Positions 1 to 6,429 of a DNA stretch of 6,429 bases are shown piece by piece (the stretch's first letter is position 1; the number at the start of each line of letters is the position of its first letter). The DNA comes from Bacillota bacterium. GTDB lineage: Bacteria; Bacillota; Clostridia; Tissierellales; Sporanaerobacteraceae. Both the position numbers and the translations under genes were made by a program. The notes beneath the pieces are model-generated. The model had not been told where the DNA came from and did not search any database. It worked only from the letters and a program-made list of their open reading frames with translations. The DNA lies in NCBI GenBank assembly GCA_029779375.1, contig JAKPAR010000216.1, positions 1-6,429 on the forward strand. Reading direction: 5' to 3'.

Positions 1-148
1 CTCCTTGTACTATGTTTACTTTGTCCTTTTTTTCATATATTTCTTCTACAAAACTATTCCATTCATTGCAGGATGGACATTTACCCAGCCATTTAAAAGT
101 TTCATATCCGCAATTTTGACACACAAATTTAGTTTTAGTCTTCGCCAT
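1..148 (-). CDS. radA: RadA/Sms DNA repair and recombination ATPase, N-terminal fragment (cut by window edge)
   Basis: Only the first 49 codons are present, and the reading frame runs open off the left edge. The translation begins [17 protein letters not shown] and continues with [12 protein letters not shown], giving a four-cysteine zinc finger (C10-x2-C13-x10-C24-x2-C27), the hallmark N-terminus of RadA/Sms. In the family this finger precedes a RecA-like ATPase and a Lon-protease-like domain, and the protein promotes branch migration during recombination and DNA repair; those domains are outside the window. The ATG at 146-148 is supported by GAGGAG at 156-161, 7 nt upstream. The gene follows clpC by 71 bp, as in many Firmicutes where radA ends the ctsR operon, but here a terminator lies between them. 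Two TATAGT hexamers (176-181 and 186-191, minus strand) could be -10 elements, but no convincing -35 accompanies them. The family call is confident; everything beyond residue 49 is unseen. Confidence 0.93.
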   Translation of the reverse strand, partial: MAKTKTKFVCQNCGYETFKWLGKCPSCNEWNSFVEEIYEKKDKVNIVQG

Positions 149-200
149 AGCACCACTCCTCATCAATTGCTATCAACTATATCCTACTATATTTCTTCTA

Positions 201-237
201 GAAATAAAAGAACCTATATCTAAGATACAGGTTCTTT
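201..237 (-). terminator. Rho-independent terminator at the 3' end of clpC
   Basis: On the minus strand, AAAGAACCTGTAT (237-225) pairs with ATATAGGTTCTTT (219-207) as a 13-bp stem with one G-U wobble. The loop is the 5-nt CTTAG at 224-220, and the 3' arm runs into TTTTATTTC (209-201). The clpC stop codon TAG (222-220) sits inside the loop, so the 5' arm is made from the last clpC codons. The stem is A/U-rich with four G-C pairs. The U-rich tail makes termination likely, though it may leak into radA. Confidence 0.8.
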
Positions 238-2652
238 ATTAAATAAGAGTTTATCATCTTTAAAGTCAATAAATATATTGTCATCTCTAGACACATTGCC
301 TTTTAGTATTTCTTCTGCCAATTGATCTTCTATCATCTTGGTTATAGTTCTTTCTAGAGGTCTAGCTCCATAAACTGGATCAAATCCTTTTTTACTAATA
401 TATTTTTTAGTATCTTCACTAACATTGATACTTATATCCATCTTCTTAAGTCTCTTTTCTAAATCTTTTATCATGATATCTACAATTTCACTTATATTTT
501 CTTCGCTCAAAGGATGGAATACAATAATCTCGTCAACTCTATTTAAAAACTCAGGTCTAAATGTTCGTTTCAATTCCTCTGTAACATTTTCTTTTATTTT
601 TTCATATTCTTCTTTTTCTTCGTCTTTTCCAGATGAAAATCCTAATACATTTTGCTTTTTAAGAGTCGTAGCTCCTACATTAGATGTCATAATTATAACT
701 GTATTTTTAAAATCTACAGTTCTTCCCTTGGAATCTGTAAGTCTTCCATCATCTAATATTTGAAGCAATGCATTGAATACATCTGGATGTGCTTTTTCTA
801 TTTCGTCAAATAGAACTACAGAATATGGTCTTCTTCTAACCAATTCTGTCAATTGACCTCCTTCATCATATCCTACATATCCTGGTGGAGAACCAATAAG
901 TTTAGACACAGAATGCTTTTCCATATATTCAGACATATCTATACGTATCATAGCATCTTCATCGCCAAATAATGCTTCCGCTAGTGCCTTTGCAAGATAA
1001 GTTTTCCCAACTCCAGTTGGCCCTACAAATATAAAAGTTCCTACAGGCTTTTTAGGATCCTTAAGACCTACTCTAGCCCTTCTTACCGCACTTGCTACAG
1101 CCTCAACAGCTTGATTTTGCCCTATAACTCTTTCATGAAGTATTTCTTCTAAATTTAGAAGCTTTTGACTTTCTTCAGTAGTCATCTTTGTTACAGGCAC
1201 ACCAGTCCAATTTGATACAACCTTAGCTATTTCTTCGTATTTAACTTCCAAAGTTGTAGATTTCTTTTCTTGCTCCCATCTAACCTTTTCATTCCTTAAT
1301 TCTTCCTTAAGTTCCTTTTCCCTATCCCTTATTTTAGCAGCCTTTTCGTAATTTTGAGTATTTATAGCCTCTTCCTTTTCCTTAGCCAATTCTTCAAGCT
1401 TTTCTTCAATTGTCTTTAAATCTTCAGGTACTGTAATAGACTTTAATCTCACCATAGAAGCAGCTTCATCTATTAAATCTATAGCCTTATCTGGTAAAAA
1501 TCTATCTGTAATATATCTGTTTGAAAGCTCTGCTGCTGCACGAATAGCTTCATCTGTAATATTAACTCTATGATGAGCTTCATATCTGTCTCTTAAGCCT
1601 TCTAAAATCTTTATAGTATCTTCCACAGTAGGTTCTTCTACCATGATAGGTTGAAGTCTTCTTTCTAGTGCTGAATCTTTTTCAATATATTTTCTATACT
1701 CATCTATAGTAGTTGCACCAATAACTTGAAGTTCTCCTCTTGCAAGAACAGGTTTCAATATATTTGAAGCATCTATAGCTCCTTCTGCTGCACCTGCTCC
1801 AACTATTGTATGCAATTCATCTATAAATAAAATTACATTCCCAGATTCATTTATCTCTTTCATTACAGCCTTAAGTCTTTCCTCAAACTCTCCTCTGTAC
1901 TTAGCTCCTGCAAGCATACTTGGCAAATCCAACGCAACAACCCTTTTATCTTTAATTATTTCTGGCACTTCGCCCTCTACAATTTTTTGTGCCAAACCTT
2001 CAGCTATAGCAGTTTTTCCTACTCCAGGTTCTCCAATCAAACAAGGATTGTTTTTGGTCCTTCTACTTAACACCTGTATAACTCTTTCAATCTCTTTTGT
2101 TCTACCTATAACAGGATCTATTTTGCCTTCTTTAGCCAAAACATTTAAATCTCTACTGTATTTATCTAAATTTGGTGTAGTACCTTCTGTTTCACCTTGG
2201 CTAGATTTTGAATAATTTTCTTTTAGCATTTCTATGACATTTGATTTAAGTCTTTCAATATCAACTCCAAGATTTCTTAAAACAGCTATTGCTACACCTT
2301 CTCCTTCTCCAATAAGACCTAAAAGTATATGCTCTGTACCAATATAATTGTTTCCTAAATTTCTAGCCTCTAAAAAACTTAACTCAAATACCTTTTTAGT
2401 TCTAGGAGTAAAACCCAATATTTCAGTCTCATAATTCCCGTATCCAACCATATTTACTACTTGTTGTCTAGATGTCTCTAAATCTACTCCTTCATTAGCT
2501 AATGCCTTAGCTGCAATACCTTCACCTTCAGCAATAAGACCTAGTAGCAAATGTTCAGTTCCTACATAATTGTGTTTAAATCTCTGTGCTTCTTCTTGAG
2601 CCAATAGTATAGATTTTTGTGCTTTTTCTGTAAACCTGCCAAACATCGCCAT
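220..2652 (-). CDS. clpC: ClpC, AAA+ unfoldase of the ClpCP protease (Hsp100)
   Basis: ClpC unfolds proteins with ATP and threads them into ClpP in the cytoplasm; in Firmicutes it recognises substrates marked by McsB with phospho-arginine or delivered by adaptors such as MecA. At 810 residues it is the same length as B. subtilis ClpC. Visible in order: two Clp-N repeats (about 3-145, each with a GTEH motif); first AAA+ domain with Walker A GEPGVGKT (207-214), pore loop KYRGEFEE (251-258), Walker B with D278/E279 and arginines 331-332; a coiled-coil UVR-like middle domain (about 411-460); second AAA+ domain with Walker A GPTGVGKT (544-551), pore loop GYVG (591-594), Walker B with D616/E617, arginine finger R705 and sensor-2 GARPL (762-766). 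LGF at 670-672 fits the ClpP-docking loop. All catalytic motifs are intact. The start at 2652 has AGGAGG (2659-2664) 6 nt upstream; a second in-frame ATG two codons later is spaced less well. It lies 15 bp after mcsB and is last in the CtsR-controlled operon. Confidence 0.98.
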   Translation of the reverse strand: MAMFGRFTEKAQKSILLAQEEAQRFKHNYVGTEHLLLGLIAEGEGIAAKALANEGVDLETSRQQVVNMVGYGNYETEILGFTPRTKKVFELSFLEARNLGNNYIGTEHILLGLIGEGEGVAIAVLRNLGVDIERLKSNVIEMLKENYSKSSQGETEGTTPNLDKYSRDLNVLAKEGKIDPVIGRTKEIERVIQVLSRRTKNNPCLIGEPGVGKTAIAEGLAQKIVEGEVPEIIKDKRVVALDLPSMLAGAKYRGEFEERLKAVMKEINESGNVILFIDELHTIVGAGAAEGAIDASNILKPVLARGELQVIGATTIDEYRKYIEKDSALERRLQPIMVEEPTVEDTIKILEGLRDRYEAHHRVNITDEAIRAAAELSNRYITDRFLPDKAIDLIDEAASMVRLKSITVPEDLKTIEEKLEELAKEKEEAINTQNYEKAAKIRDREKELKEELRNEKVRWEQEKKSTTLEVKYEEIAKVVSNWTGVPVTKMTTEESQKLLNLEEILHERVIGQNQAVEAVASAVRRARVGLKDPKKPVGTFIFVGPTGVGKTYLAKALAEALFGDEDAMIRIDMSEYMEKHSVSKLIGSPPGYVGYDEGGQLTELVRRRPYSVVLFDEIEKAHPDVFNALLQILDDGRLTDSKGRTVDFKNTVIIMTSNVGATTLKKQNVLGFSSGKDEEKEEYEKIKENVTEELKRTFRPEFLNRVDEIIVFHPLSEENISEIVDIMIKDLEKRLKKMDISINVSEDTKKYISKKGFDPVYGARPLERTITKMIEDQLAEEILKGNVSRDDNIFIDFKDDKLLFNKEPVS

Positions 2653-2667
2653 TATATTCCTCCTCTT

Positions 2668-3681
2668 CTAAATTCTTTCCCTTATCAATTCGGCTCTCTT
2701 TATATCTCTATTTTCTGCAGTCAAATCAGTTCCGAAATATTTTTGTAGACTTGCAGGCTGAATAAGTATCATCAGTTTATTTATCTCTTTAGATTGTATA
2801 TCTTTAATTATACCCATTTCTATTCCCATTTTTACATCCGAAAGAAGAGACATTGCTTCTTTAGATGAAAGAATTCTTGAATATTTAAGAGTACCCATAG
2901 ATCTAAATACCTTATCTTCTATTTCAATTTGCCTTGTATTAAGCAATTTATTTCTAACTTCTCTTTCTTTATCTGCTATTTGAATAATGACATTCTTAAG
3001 CTTTTGAATAATTTCCTCTTCTGTTTCTCCTAATGTAGTTTGATTAGATATTTGAAAAATATTTCCCAAAGCACTAGTTCCTTCTCCATAAAGCCCTCTA
3101 ACGGTAAGTCCTATTTGGCTTAATGCTTGATAAATATTGTTCATATATCCTGTAAAAACTAGCGAAGGCAAATGTATCATAACAGAAGCTCTCATACCGG
3201 TTCCTGTGTTTGTAGGACAAGAAGTAAGATAACCAAATTTTTCGTCAAAAGCGAAATCCAAACTTTCTTCAAGAATATCATCTATATTGTTAGCTGTGCT
3301 CCACAATTCTTCCAAATTTAATCCTGATGAAAGACATTGTATTCTTAGATGATCTTCTTCATTAATCATAATAGTGACGCTTTCATCATTTTTTAAAAGA
3401 AAACTAGCCTTTTCTTGATTTTGTACAAGATTTGGGCTAATTAAATGTTCTTCTATAAATACATTCTTTTCTAAAACAGAAAGATCATTTAATCTATAAA
3501 ATTTATAATCATTAAAGCTATCAGTTTTTTTTGCTACATTTAATATTTTTAAACTTATATCTTCTGCTTCTTGTCTACTCATTATTTGAGGAAATTTGAA
3601 ATTTTCTAAGTTCCTAGCAATTCTCACTCGACTACTAATGACCACGTCATTTTCTGCTCCACTGTCATCTAGCCATCTCAT
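2668..3681 (-). CDS. mcsB: McsB, protein-arginine kinase
   Basis: McsB transfers phosphate from ATP to arginine side chains; it inactivates CtsR and marks proteins for ClpCP. The sequence is a bacterial member of the ATP:guanido phosphotransferase family. From the ATG at 3681 (337 residues) one sees the N-terminal nucleotide-contact motif SSRVRIARN (16-24), the acidic catalytic patch NEEDHLRIQC (107-116), the cysteine loop TSCPTNTGTG (153-162), VRGLYGEG (194-201), NIFQISNQ (207-214), and near the C-terminus RDIKRA (325-330), matching the RDxxRA phospho-arginine-binding allosteric site. It is somewhat shorter than the 363-residue B. subtilis protein, at both ends. An in-frame GTG at 3691-3693 would add four residues, but that GTG is the end of the AGAGGTG ribosome site (3691-3697), so ATG 3679-3681, 9 nt downstream of it, is preferred. 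mcsA ends 14 bp upstream and clpC begins 15 bp downstream. Confidence 0.96.
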   Translation of the reverse strand: MRWLDDSGAENDVVISSRVRIARNLENFKFPQIMSRQEAEDISLKILNVAKKTDSFNDYKFYRLNDLSVLEKNVFIEEHLISPNLVQNQEKASFLLKNDESVTIMINEEDHLRIQCLSSGLNLEELWSTANNIDDILEESLDFAFDEKFGYLTSCPTNTGTGMRASVMIHLPSLVFTGYMNNIYQALSQIGLTVRGLYGEGTSALGNIFQISNQTTLGETEEEIIQKLKNVIIQIADKEREVRNKLLNTRQIEIEDKVFRSMGTLKYSRILSSKEAMSLLSDVKMGIEMGIIKDIQSKEINKLMILIQPASLQKYFGTDLTAENRDIKRAELIRERI

Positions 3682-3690
3682 AATTTTTAT

Positions 3691-3697
3691 CACCTCT
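3691..3697 (-). promoter_or_regulatory. mcsB Shine-Dalgarno, overlapping the mcsA stop codon
   Basis: AGAGGTG on the minus strand shares its first two bases with the mcsA stop TAG (3696-3698) and lies 9 nt before ATG 3679-3681. Its final GTG is in frame with mcsB and can be mistaken for the start codon. The overlap of stop and ribosome site suggests translational coupling of mcsA to mcsB. Confidence 0.85.
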
Positions 3698-4202
3698 AAT
3701 TACTTTCAATTTGTTTTTGAAGAGATTTTATTTTATCTCTAACTTCTGCAGCCTTCTCAAACTCTTCATTTTTAATTAAAACATCTAACTGACTCTTAAG
3801 TTTACTAATTTCCTTTTTTATACCAATAGCTCCTCCAGCTCTTTTAGGTATTTTCCCTATATGAGTATCATGTCCATGAACTTCTTTTAACAGTGGTATA
3901 AGTTTTGATTTAAAAGACTCATAACAATGAGAACAACCAAATTTACCTGATTGTTTGAAACTTGAATAACTCATACCGCATACATCACATTTTATATCAA
4001 CAGTTTCTTCTTTAAGTGGCTCTCCTTGTATATTATCTATAAGCCCTGTTAAAAATTTATGAAATGAAAAAGTTGTATCAAAATCAAATTCTTTATGTTT
4101 CTTTGCACATTCATCACAAAGATGAAGTTCAGTTATATTTCCATTAACTATTTTTGTAAAATGCATAGTCGCAGGATTTTTCCCACATTCTTGACATAAC
4201 AT
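3696..4202 (-). CDS. mcsA: McsA, zinc-binding activator of the McsB arginine kinase
   Basis: McsA binds McsB and stimulates its arginine-kinase activity in the cytoplasm. The 168-residue product shows the family's plan: an N-terminal zinc module with CxxC pairs at C3/C6 and C29/C32, a second with C72/C75 and C90/C93, then a conserved HGHDTHIGKIPKR stretch (109-121) and a C-terminal UVR coiled coil (about 130-165, with the EEFEKAAEVRDKI signature), the type of motif also found in UvrB/UvrC and in the ClpC middle domain. All eight zinc-ligand cysteines are present. The ATG at 4200-4202 is preceded by AGGAG (4210-4214) at 7 nt, and that ribosome site overlaps the ctsR stop codon. It is the second gene of the ctsR operon, 10 bp after ctsR and 14 bp before mcsB. 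No sign of truncation or frameshift. Confidence 0.96.
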   Translation of the reverse strand: MLCQECGKNPATMHFTKIVNGNITELHLCDECAKKHKEFDFDTTFSFHKFLTGLIDNIQGEPLKEETVDIKCDVCGMSYSSFKQSGKFGCSHCYESFKSKLIPLLKEVHGHDTHIGKIPKRAGGAIGIKKEISKLKSQLDVLIKNEEFEKAAEVRDKIKSLQKQIESN

Positions 4203-4209
4203 AATATCA

Positions 4210-4214
4210 CTCCT
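4210..4214 (-). promoter_or_regulatory. mcsA Shine-Dalgarno, overlapping the ctsR stop codon
   Basis: On the minus strand the ctsR stop TAG (4215-4213) and the following GAGTG form TAGGAGTG, so AGGAG (4214-4210) begins inside the stop codon and stands 7 nt before the mcsA ATG. This geometry favours ribosomes that finish ctsR starting again on mcsA. Confidence 0.85.
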
Positions 4215-4671
4215 ATTCTTTCAACAAAATCAACAACATATTCTTTAAAATATCAGCCCTCAATACATTCCTATTGCTAGCAGAAGAAAGTGCTCTATCT
4301 CCAACAGCTACTTTCATCAAATTTCCTTCTCTTTCTGTTATAACGCCCTCTTCCATAAGACTATTTATTATACTATAGGCTTTTGTTTTAGTGATAGAAT
4401 CTCCTATTGTATTTATAATCAAATCATTAATATCATCATCATCATCTATTCCTACCTTCACAATTCTTATATACCCACCTCCACCCCTTCTACTCTCAAC
4501 ATAATACCCCATATATGGAGTAAATCTAGTTGTAAGCACATAGTTGATTTGAGAAGGAGCGCAATCAAAATAATCCGCCAATTCATTTCTCTGAATTTCC
4601 ACAATACCATCTTCAGCTTCTTCTAAAAGCTCTTTTATAAACTCTTCTATTATATTGCTCAATCTTGGCAT
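4213..4671 (-). CDS. ctsR: CtsR, heat-shock transcriptional repressor
   Basis: CtsR is the dimeric repressor of class III heat-shock genes in Firmicutes and binds repeats of (A/G)GTCAAA. The 152-residue protein has the usual length. Its N-terminal winged helix includes the helix-turn-helix ELADYFDCAPSQINYVLTTR (30-49) and the glycine-rich wing ESRRGGGGYIRI (59-70). In characterised CtsR proteins this wing is the temperature sensor, and the arginine at position 62, also present here, is a DNA contact and McsB target. The C-terminal half (about 82-152) is the helical dimerisation domain. Between them lies a run of five aspartates (76-80) encoded by a GAT repeat. The ATG at 4669-4671 has AGAGGTG (4679-4685) 7 nt upstream. 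The gene is first in the operon and its own operator lies immediately upstream, indicating autoregulation. Confidence 0.97.
   Translation of the reverse strand: MPRLSNIIEEFIKELLEEAEDGIVEIQRNELADYFDCAPSQINYVLTTRFTPYMGYYVESRRGGGGYIRIVKVGIDDDDDINDLIINTIGDSITKTKAYSIINSLMEEGVITEREGNLMKVAVGDRALSSASNRNVLRADILKNMLLILLKE
4432..4446 (-). repeat. Trinucleotide repeat (GAT x5) inside ctsR
   Basis: Five uninterrupted GAT codons (read as ATC x5 on the plus strand) encode D76-D80 in the linker between the winged helix and the dimerisation domain of CtsR. A change in copy number would stay in frame and alter only linker length and charge. Confidence 0.85.
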
Positions 4672-4685
4672 TTTTACACACCTCT

Positions 4686-4708
4686 TTTGACTTTGACTTT
4701 CTTTGTCC
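4686..4708 (-). promoter_or_regulatory. CtsR operator with three heptad elements
   Basis: Known CtsR sites are direct heptads (A/G)GTCAAA-NAN-(A/G)GTCAAA. Here the minus strand reads GGACAAA (4708-4702, one mismatch), spacer GAA (4701-4699, fitting NAN), then a perfect AGTCAAA (4698-4692). A third copy follows at once, sharing one A: AGTCAAA at 4692-4686. The array ends directly against the ctsR Shine-Dalgarno. A bound dimer would cover the region just downstream of the likely transcription start, consistent with autorepression released by heat or by McsB. Confidence 0.88.
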
Positions 4709-4719
4709 TTCTAAATAGA

Positions 4720-4747
4720 TTTTTACTTATATTCATACATTTTTCAA
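4720..4747 (-). promoter_or_regulatory. Candidate sigma-A promoter for the ctsR operon (weak)
   Basis: The best -35 by eye is TTGAAA (4747-4742), followed after 16 nt by TAAAAA (4725-4720) as a poor -10. TATAAG (4731-4726) is a better -10 but only 10 nt from that -35. An alternative is TTTAAA (4759-4754) with TATGAA (4737-4732), also 16 nt apart. Any of these would start transcription just upstream of or within the CtsR operator, which is where a promoter is expected, but the exact hexamers are uncertain. Confidence 0.35.
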
Positions 4748-4769
4748 TAGGCATTTAAAGGTATAAAAG

Positions 4770-4820
4770 AAGGTACCATGAAAATACATGATGTTTCTTC
4801 ATATATTCTCTTGATACCTT
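4770..4820 (-). terminator. Hairpin after the EF-G-like gene, possible weak terminator
   Basis: On the minus strand AAGGTATCA (4820-4812) pairs with TGGTACCTT (4778-4770), giving 9 bp with one U-G wobble and a 33-nt loop that may contain a short inner TGAA/TTCA stem. The sequence CTTTTATACC follows, a modest U-rich tail. It begins about 50 nt past the EF-G-like stop codon. The long loop and short U tract make it weaker than the clpC terminator, so another regulatory role is possible. Confidence 0.4.
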
Positions 4821-4871
4821 ACTATTTCTCTATTTTTCTCAATAAACTTTTCTTCTTATTTTCAACTATTT

Positions 4872-6429
4872 TTATTCTTTTTCAGCTTTTGCTTCTTCTA
4901 TTATTTTTTCGCTTATATTTGATGGAACTTCTTCATATCTTGCAAATTCCATTCTAAAACTTCCTCTAGCTTGAGTCATACTTCTAAGATCAATAGCGTA
5001 TTTAAACATTTCTGCCATGGGAGCTTCAGCCATAACAAGTTGTAAGCCATCTTCTTGTTGTTCCATTCCAAGGATTCTTCCTCTACGTTTGTTCATATCT
5101 CCCATTATATCTCCCATATACTCTTCTGGTATAAGTATTTCTACCTTCATGATTGGTTCTAAAAGAACAGGTTTTGCTGCCTCCATACCCTTCTTAAATG
5201 CAAGAGATGCAGCTATCTTAAATGCCATTTCGTTTGAATCTACTGGATGATATGAACCATCAAACAACACAGCTTTTATATTAACTACAGGATATCCTGC
5301 CAATACTCCATGTTCTAAACATTCTCTAATACCTTTTTCAACTGCTGGTATATATTGCTTTGGTACAGAACCCCCAAATATTTCTTCTTCAAACACAAAT
5401 TCTTCTTCACATGGCTCAAATCTCATGTGAACATCTCCATACTGACCTGCTCCACCTGATTGTTTCTTGTGCTTACCTTGAACGCTGGCAGTTCCTTTTA
5501 TAGTTTCTCTATAAGCAATCTTTGGATCTGTAAGATTTACCTCTACTCCAAAAGTATTTTTAAGTTTATTCACAATAACAGCAAGTTGCATATTTCCTTG
5601 ACCGCCAATTAATTGTTGCTTAGTCTCACTATTCCTTTCAACTACAAAAGTAGGATCTTCCTCTGTAAGTCTTTGCAATGATGAACCAATTTTGTCTTCA
5701 TCGCCTTTTGATTTTGGTTCCACAGCTAAAAACAAACAAGGTTCTGGATACTCAATCTTTTCAAATTGTATAATATTTCCCTTATCGCAAATTGTATCTC
5801 CAGTTTGAGTTATTTGTAATTTTGAAGTAGCACCAATATCTCCAGCTAAAATTTCAGATACTTCAATTTGATTCTTACCTCTAAGCACAAATAATCCTCC
5901 CAATTTTTCACTATCATCTTTGTTTGGATTGTATATTTCTTGATCTTTCGTTATTTTACCCGATAGCACTTTAAATACGGAAAGTTTCCCAACAAATGGG
6001 TCAACAATAGTTTTAAATACAAGAGCAGAAAAAGGTTCTTTAGAATCAACTTTTCTCTCTATTTTTTCTTCTCCTCTATAGCCAATATTTGGCCCAACTT
6101 CATTTGGTGCAGGAACAAATCTCTTAACCATGTCTAGCAATACTTCAACACCTATAGCTTTTTCAGCACAACCTACTATCACTGGAACAAGATCACAATT
6201 CATAACAGCTAATTTTAACCCTTTTTCAAATTCTTCTTTTGTAAAGTCTTCTCCTTCAAAATATTTTTCCATCAGTTCTTCATCTGTCTCTGCAACTTTT
6301 TCTTTAAGCATTTCTCTTATTGAGTTAGCTTCATCTGCAAGTTCTGCTGGAATCTGTCCCTCATCTATTATATCAACTAGTCCCTTAAAGTTTTCTGCCT
6401 CACCTATTGGCAATGTAAATGGCACTATT
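4872..6429 (-). CDS. EF-G-like translational GTPase (EF-G paralogue), N-terminus beyond window
   Basis: The product matches elongation factor G from the end of the G domain through domain V. The frame is open to the window's right edge, so no start is visible; the GTG at 6423-6425 reads as an internal valine (IVPFTLPIGE). The P-loop and other nucleotide-binding motifs lie outside. Counting that valine as 1: end of the G domain with VPVIVGCAEK (80-89) and VPAPNE (104-109); domain II with FKTIVDPFVGKLSVFKVLSG (137-156); domain III with IGGQGNMQL (273-281); domain IV opening HKKQSGGAGQYGDV (319-332) and tip loop GSYHPVDSNEMAFKIA (390-405); domain V with NKRRGRILGME (445-455) and DLRSMTQARGSF (479-490). 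The HKKQSGG and GNMQL variants differ from canonical EF-G (RQSGG, GELHL) and point to the EF-G2-like paralogue group found in many Clostridia. EF-G acts on the ribosome in translocation; the precise role of these paralogues is less clear. It stops 200 bp before ctsR and appears to be a separate transcription unit. Confidence 0.9.
   Translation of the reverse strand, partial: IVPFTLPIGEAENFKGLVDIIDEGQIPAELADEANSIREMLKEKVAETDEELMEKYFEGEDFTKEEFEKGLKLAVMNCDLVPVIVGCAEKAIGVEVLLDMVKRFVPAPNEVGPNIGYRGEEKIERKVDSKEPFSALVFKTIVDPFVGKLSVFKVLSGKITKDQEIYNPNKDDSEKLGGLFVLRGKNQIEVSEILAGDIGATSKLQITQTGDTICDKGNIIQFEKIEYPEPCLFLAVEPKSKGDEDKIGSSLQRLTEEDPTFVVERNSETKQQLIGGQGNMQLAVIVNKLKNTFGVEVNLTDPKIAYRETIKGTASVQGKHKKQSGGAGQYGDVHMRFEPCEEEFVFEEEIFGGSVPKQYIPAVEKGIRECLEHGVLAGYPVVNIKAVLFDGSYHPVDSNEMAFKIAASLAFKKGMEAAKPVLLEPIMKVEILIPEEYMGDIMGDMNKRRGRILGMEQQEDGLQLVMAEAPMAEMFKYAIDLRSMTQARGSFRMEFARYEEVPSNISEKIIEEAKAEKE

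Larger units (their letters stand above)
4672..4871. other. Regulatory intergenic region between the EF-G-like gene and ctsR
   Basis: This 200-bp AT-rich gap has no plausible coding sequence. Reading on the minus strand from the EF-G-like stop, it holds an A-rich leader (4871-4821), a hairpin (4820-4770), a weakly defined promoter area (about 4759-4720), the CtsR operator (4708-4686) and the ctsR ribosome site (4685-4679). The arrangement marks a transcription-unit boundary, with the heat-shock operon starting anew at ctsR. Confidence 0.75.

Noticed and set aside
191..205. Small inverted repeat ATTTCT-TCT-AGAAAT between clpC and radA
   Set aside because: A 6-bp, almost all A-T stem with a 3-nt loop overlapping the terminator U tract; too weak to call a separate element.
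5..223. Plus-strand open frame of 72 codons
   Set aside because: It overlaps the antisense of the radA start and the clpC terminator, its product is low-complexity and hydrophobic with no family resemblance, and it has no ribosome site.
425..763. Plus-strand open frame of 112 codons
   Set aside because: It lies wholly antisense to the conserved C-terminal part of clpC; the Ser/Phe/Ile-rich product is typical of reading an AT-rich coding strand backwards.
1165..1178. Isolated AGTCAAA heptad on the minus strand within clpC
   Set aside because: It is a single heptad inside conserved coding sequence with no spaced partner, expected by chance in AT-rich DNA.
4758..4790. Possible T-box riboswitch, prompted by TGGTACC on the minus strand
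   Set aside because: Only the short TGGTACC string resembles the T-box antiterminator sequence. There is no stem I specifier region, the rest of the conserved T-box is missing, and ctsR is not an amino-acid or tRNA gene.
5017..5250. Plus-strand open frame of 77 codons
   Set aside because: It is antisense to the conserved domain IV-V region of the EF-G-like gene and shows no recognisable motif.
1..6429. CRISPR arrays, tRNA or rRNA genes, insertion sequences, phage genes or defence systems
   Set aside because: No regularly spaced repeats, tRNA-like folds, transposase or integrase motifs or terminal inverted repeats were seen; apart from the 200-bp and 71-bp gaps the window is filled by conserved housekeeping and stress genes.

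Overview
The window comes from a low-G+C, AT-rich Gram-positive bacterium of the Firmicutes, most likely a clostridial or Tissierellia-type anaerobe. This rests on the gene content (CtsR, McsA, McsB and ClpC are Firmicutes signatures), strong AGGAGG-type ribosome sites and A/T-rich codon choice. I cannot name a species from the sequence. Every real gene lies on the minus strand, so the window reads from right to left.

Layout in transcription order: (1) the 3' three quarters of an EF-G-like translational GTPase (4872-6429; its N-terminal GTPase core lies beyond the window edge). (2) A 200-bp intergenic region (4672-4871) with a weak hairpin behind the EF-G-like gene, a poorly defined promoter, and a clear CtsR operator of repeated (A/G)GTCAAA heptads directly against the ctsR ribosome site. 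(3) The heat-shock operon ctsR-mcsA-mcsB-clpC (220-4671), with gaps of only 10, 14 and 15 bp; the first two upstream stop codons are embedded in the next gene's Shine-Dalgarno sequence. (4) A Rho-independent terminator (about 201-237) whose loop contains the clpC stop codon. (5) The first 49 codons of radA (1-148), running off the left edge.

The operon is a self-regulating protein quality-control circuit. CtsR represses its own operon. McsB, activated by McsA, is a protein-arginine kinase that marks proteins with phospho-arginine. ClpC, normally with ClpP (not in this window), unfolds and delivers such proteins for degradation. RadA, a recombination ATPase, follows this operon in many Firmicutes, including Bacillus subtilis.

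This is a conserved, well-described locus, and I found no convincing undescribed system. The points worth a second look are local: the operator architecture, stop/SD overlaps, a start-codon trap in mcsB, the terminator overlapping the end of clpC, a hairpin with two competing arms upstream of ctsR, an aspartate codon repeat in CtsR, and unusual residues in the EF-G-like protein.
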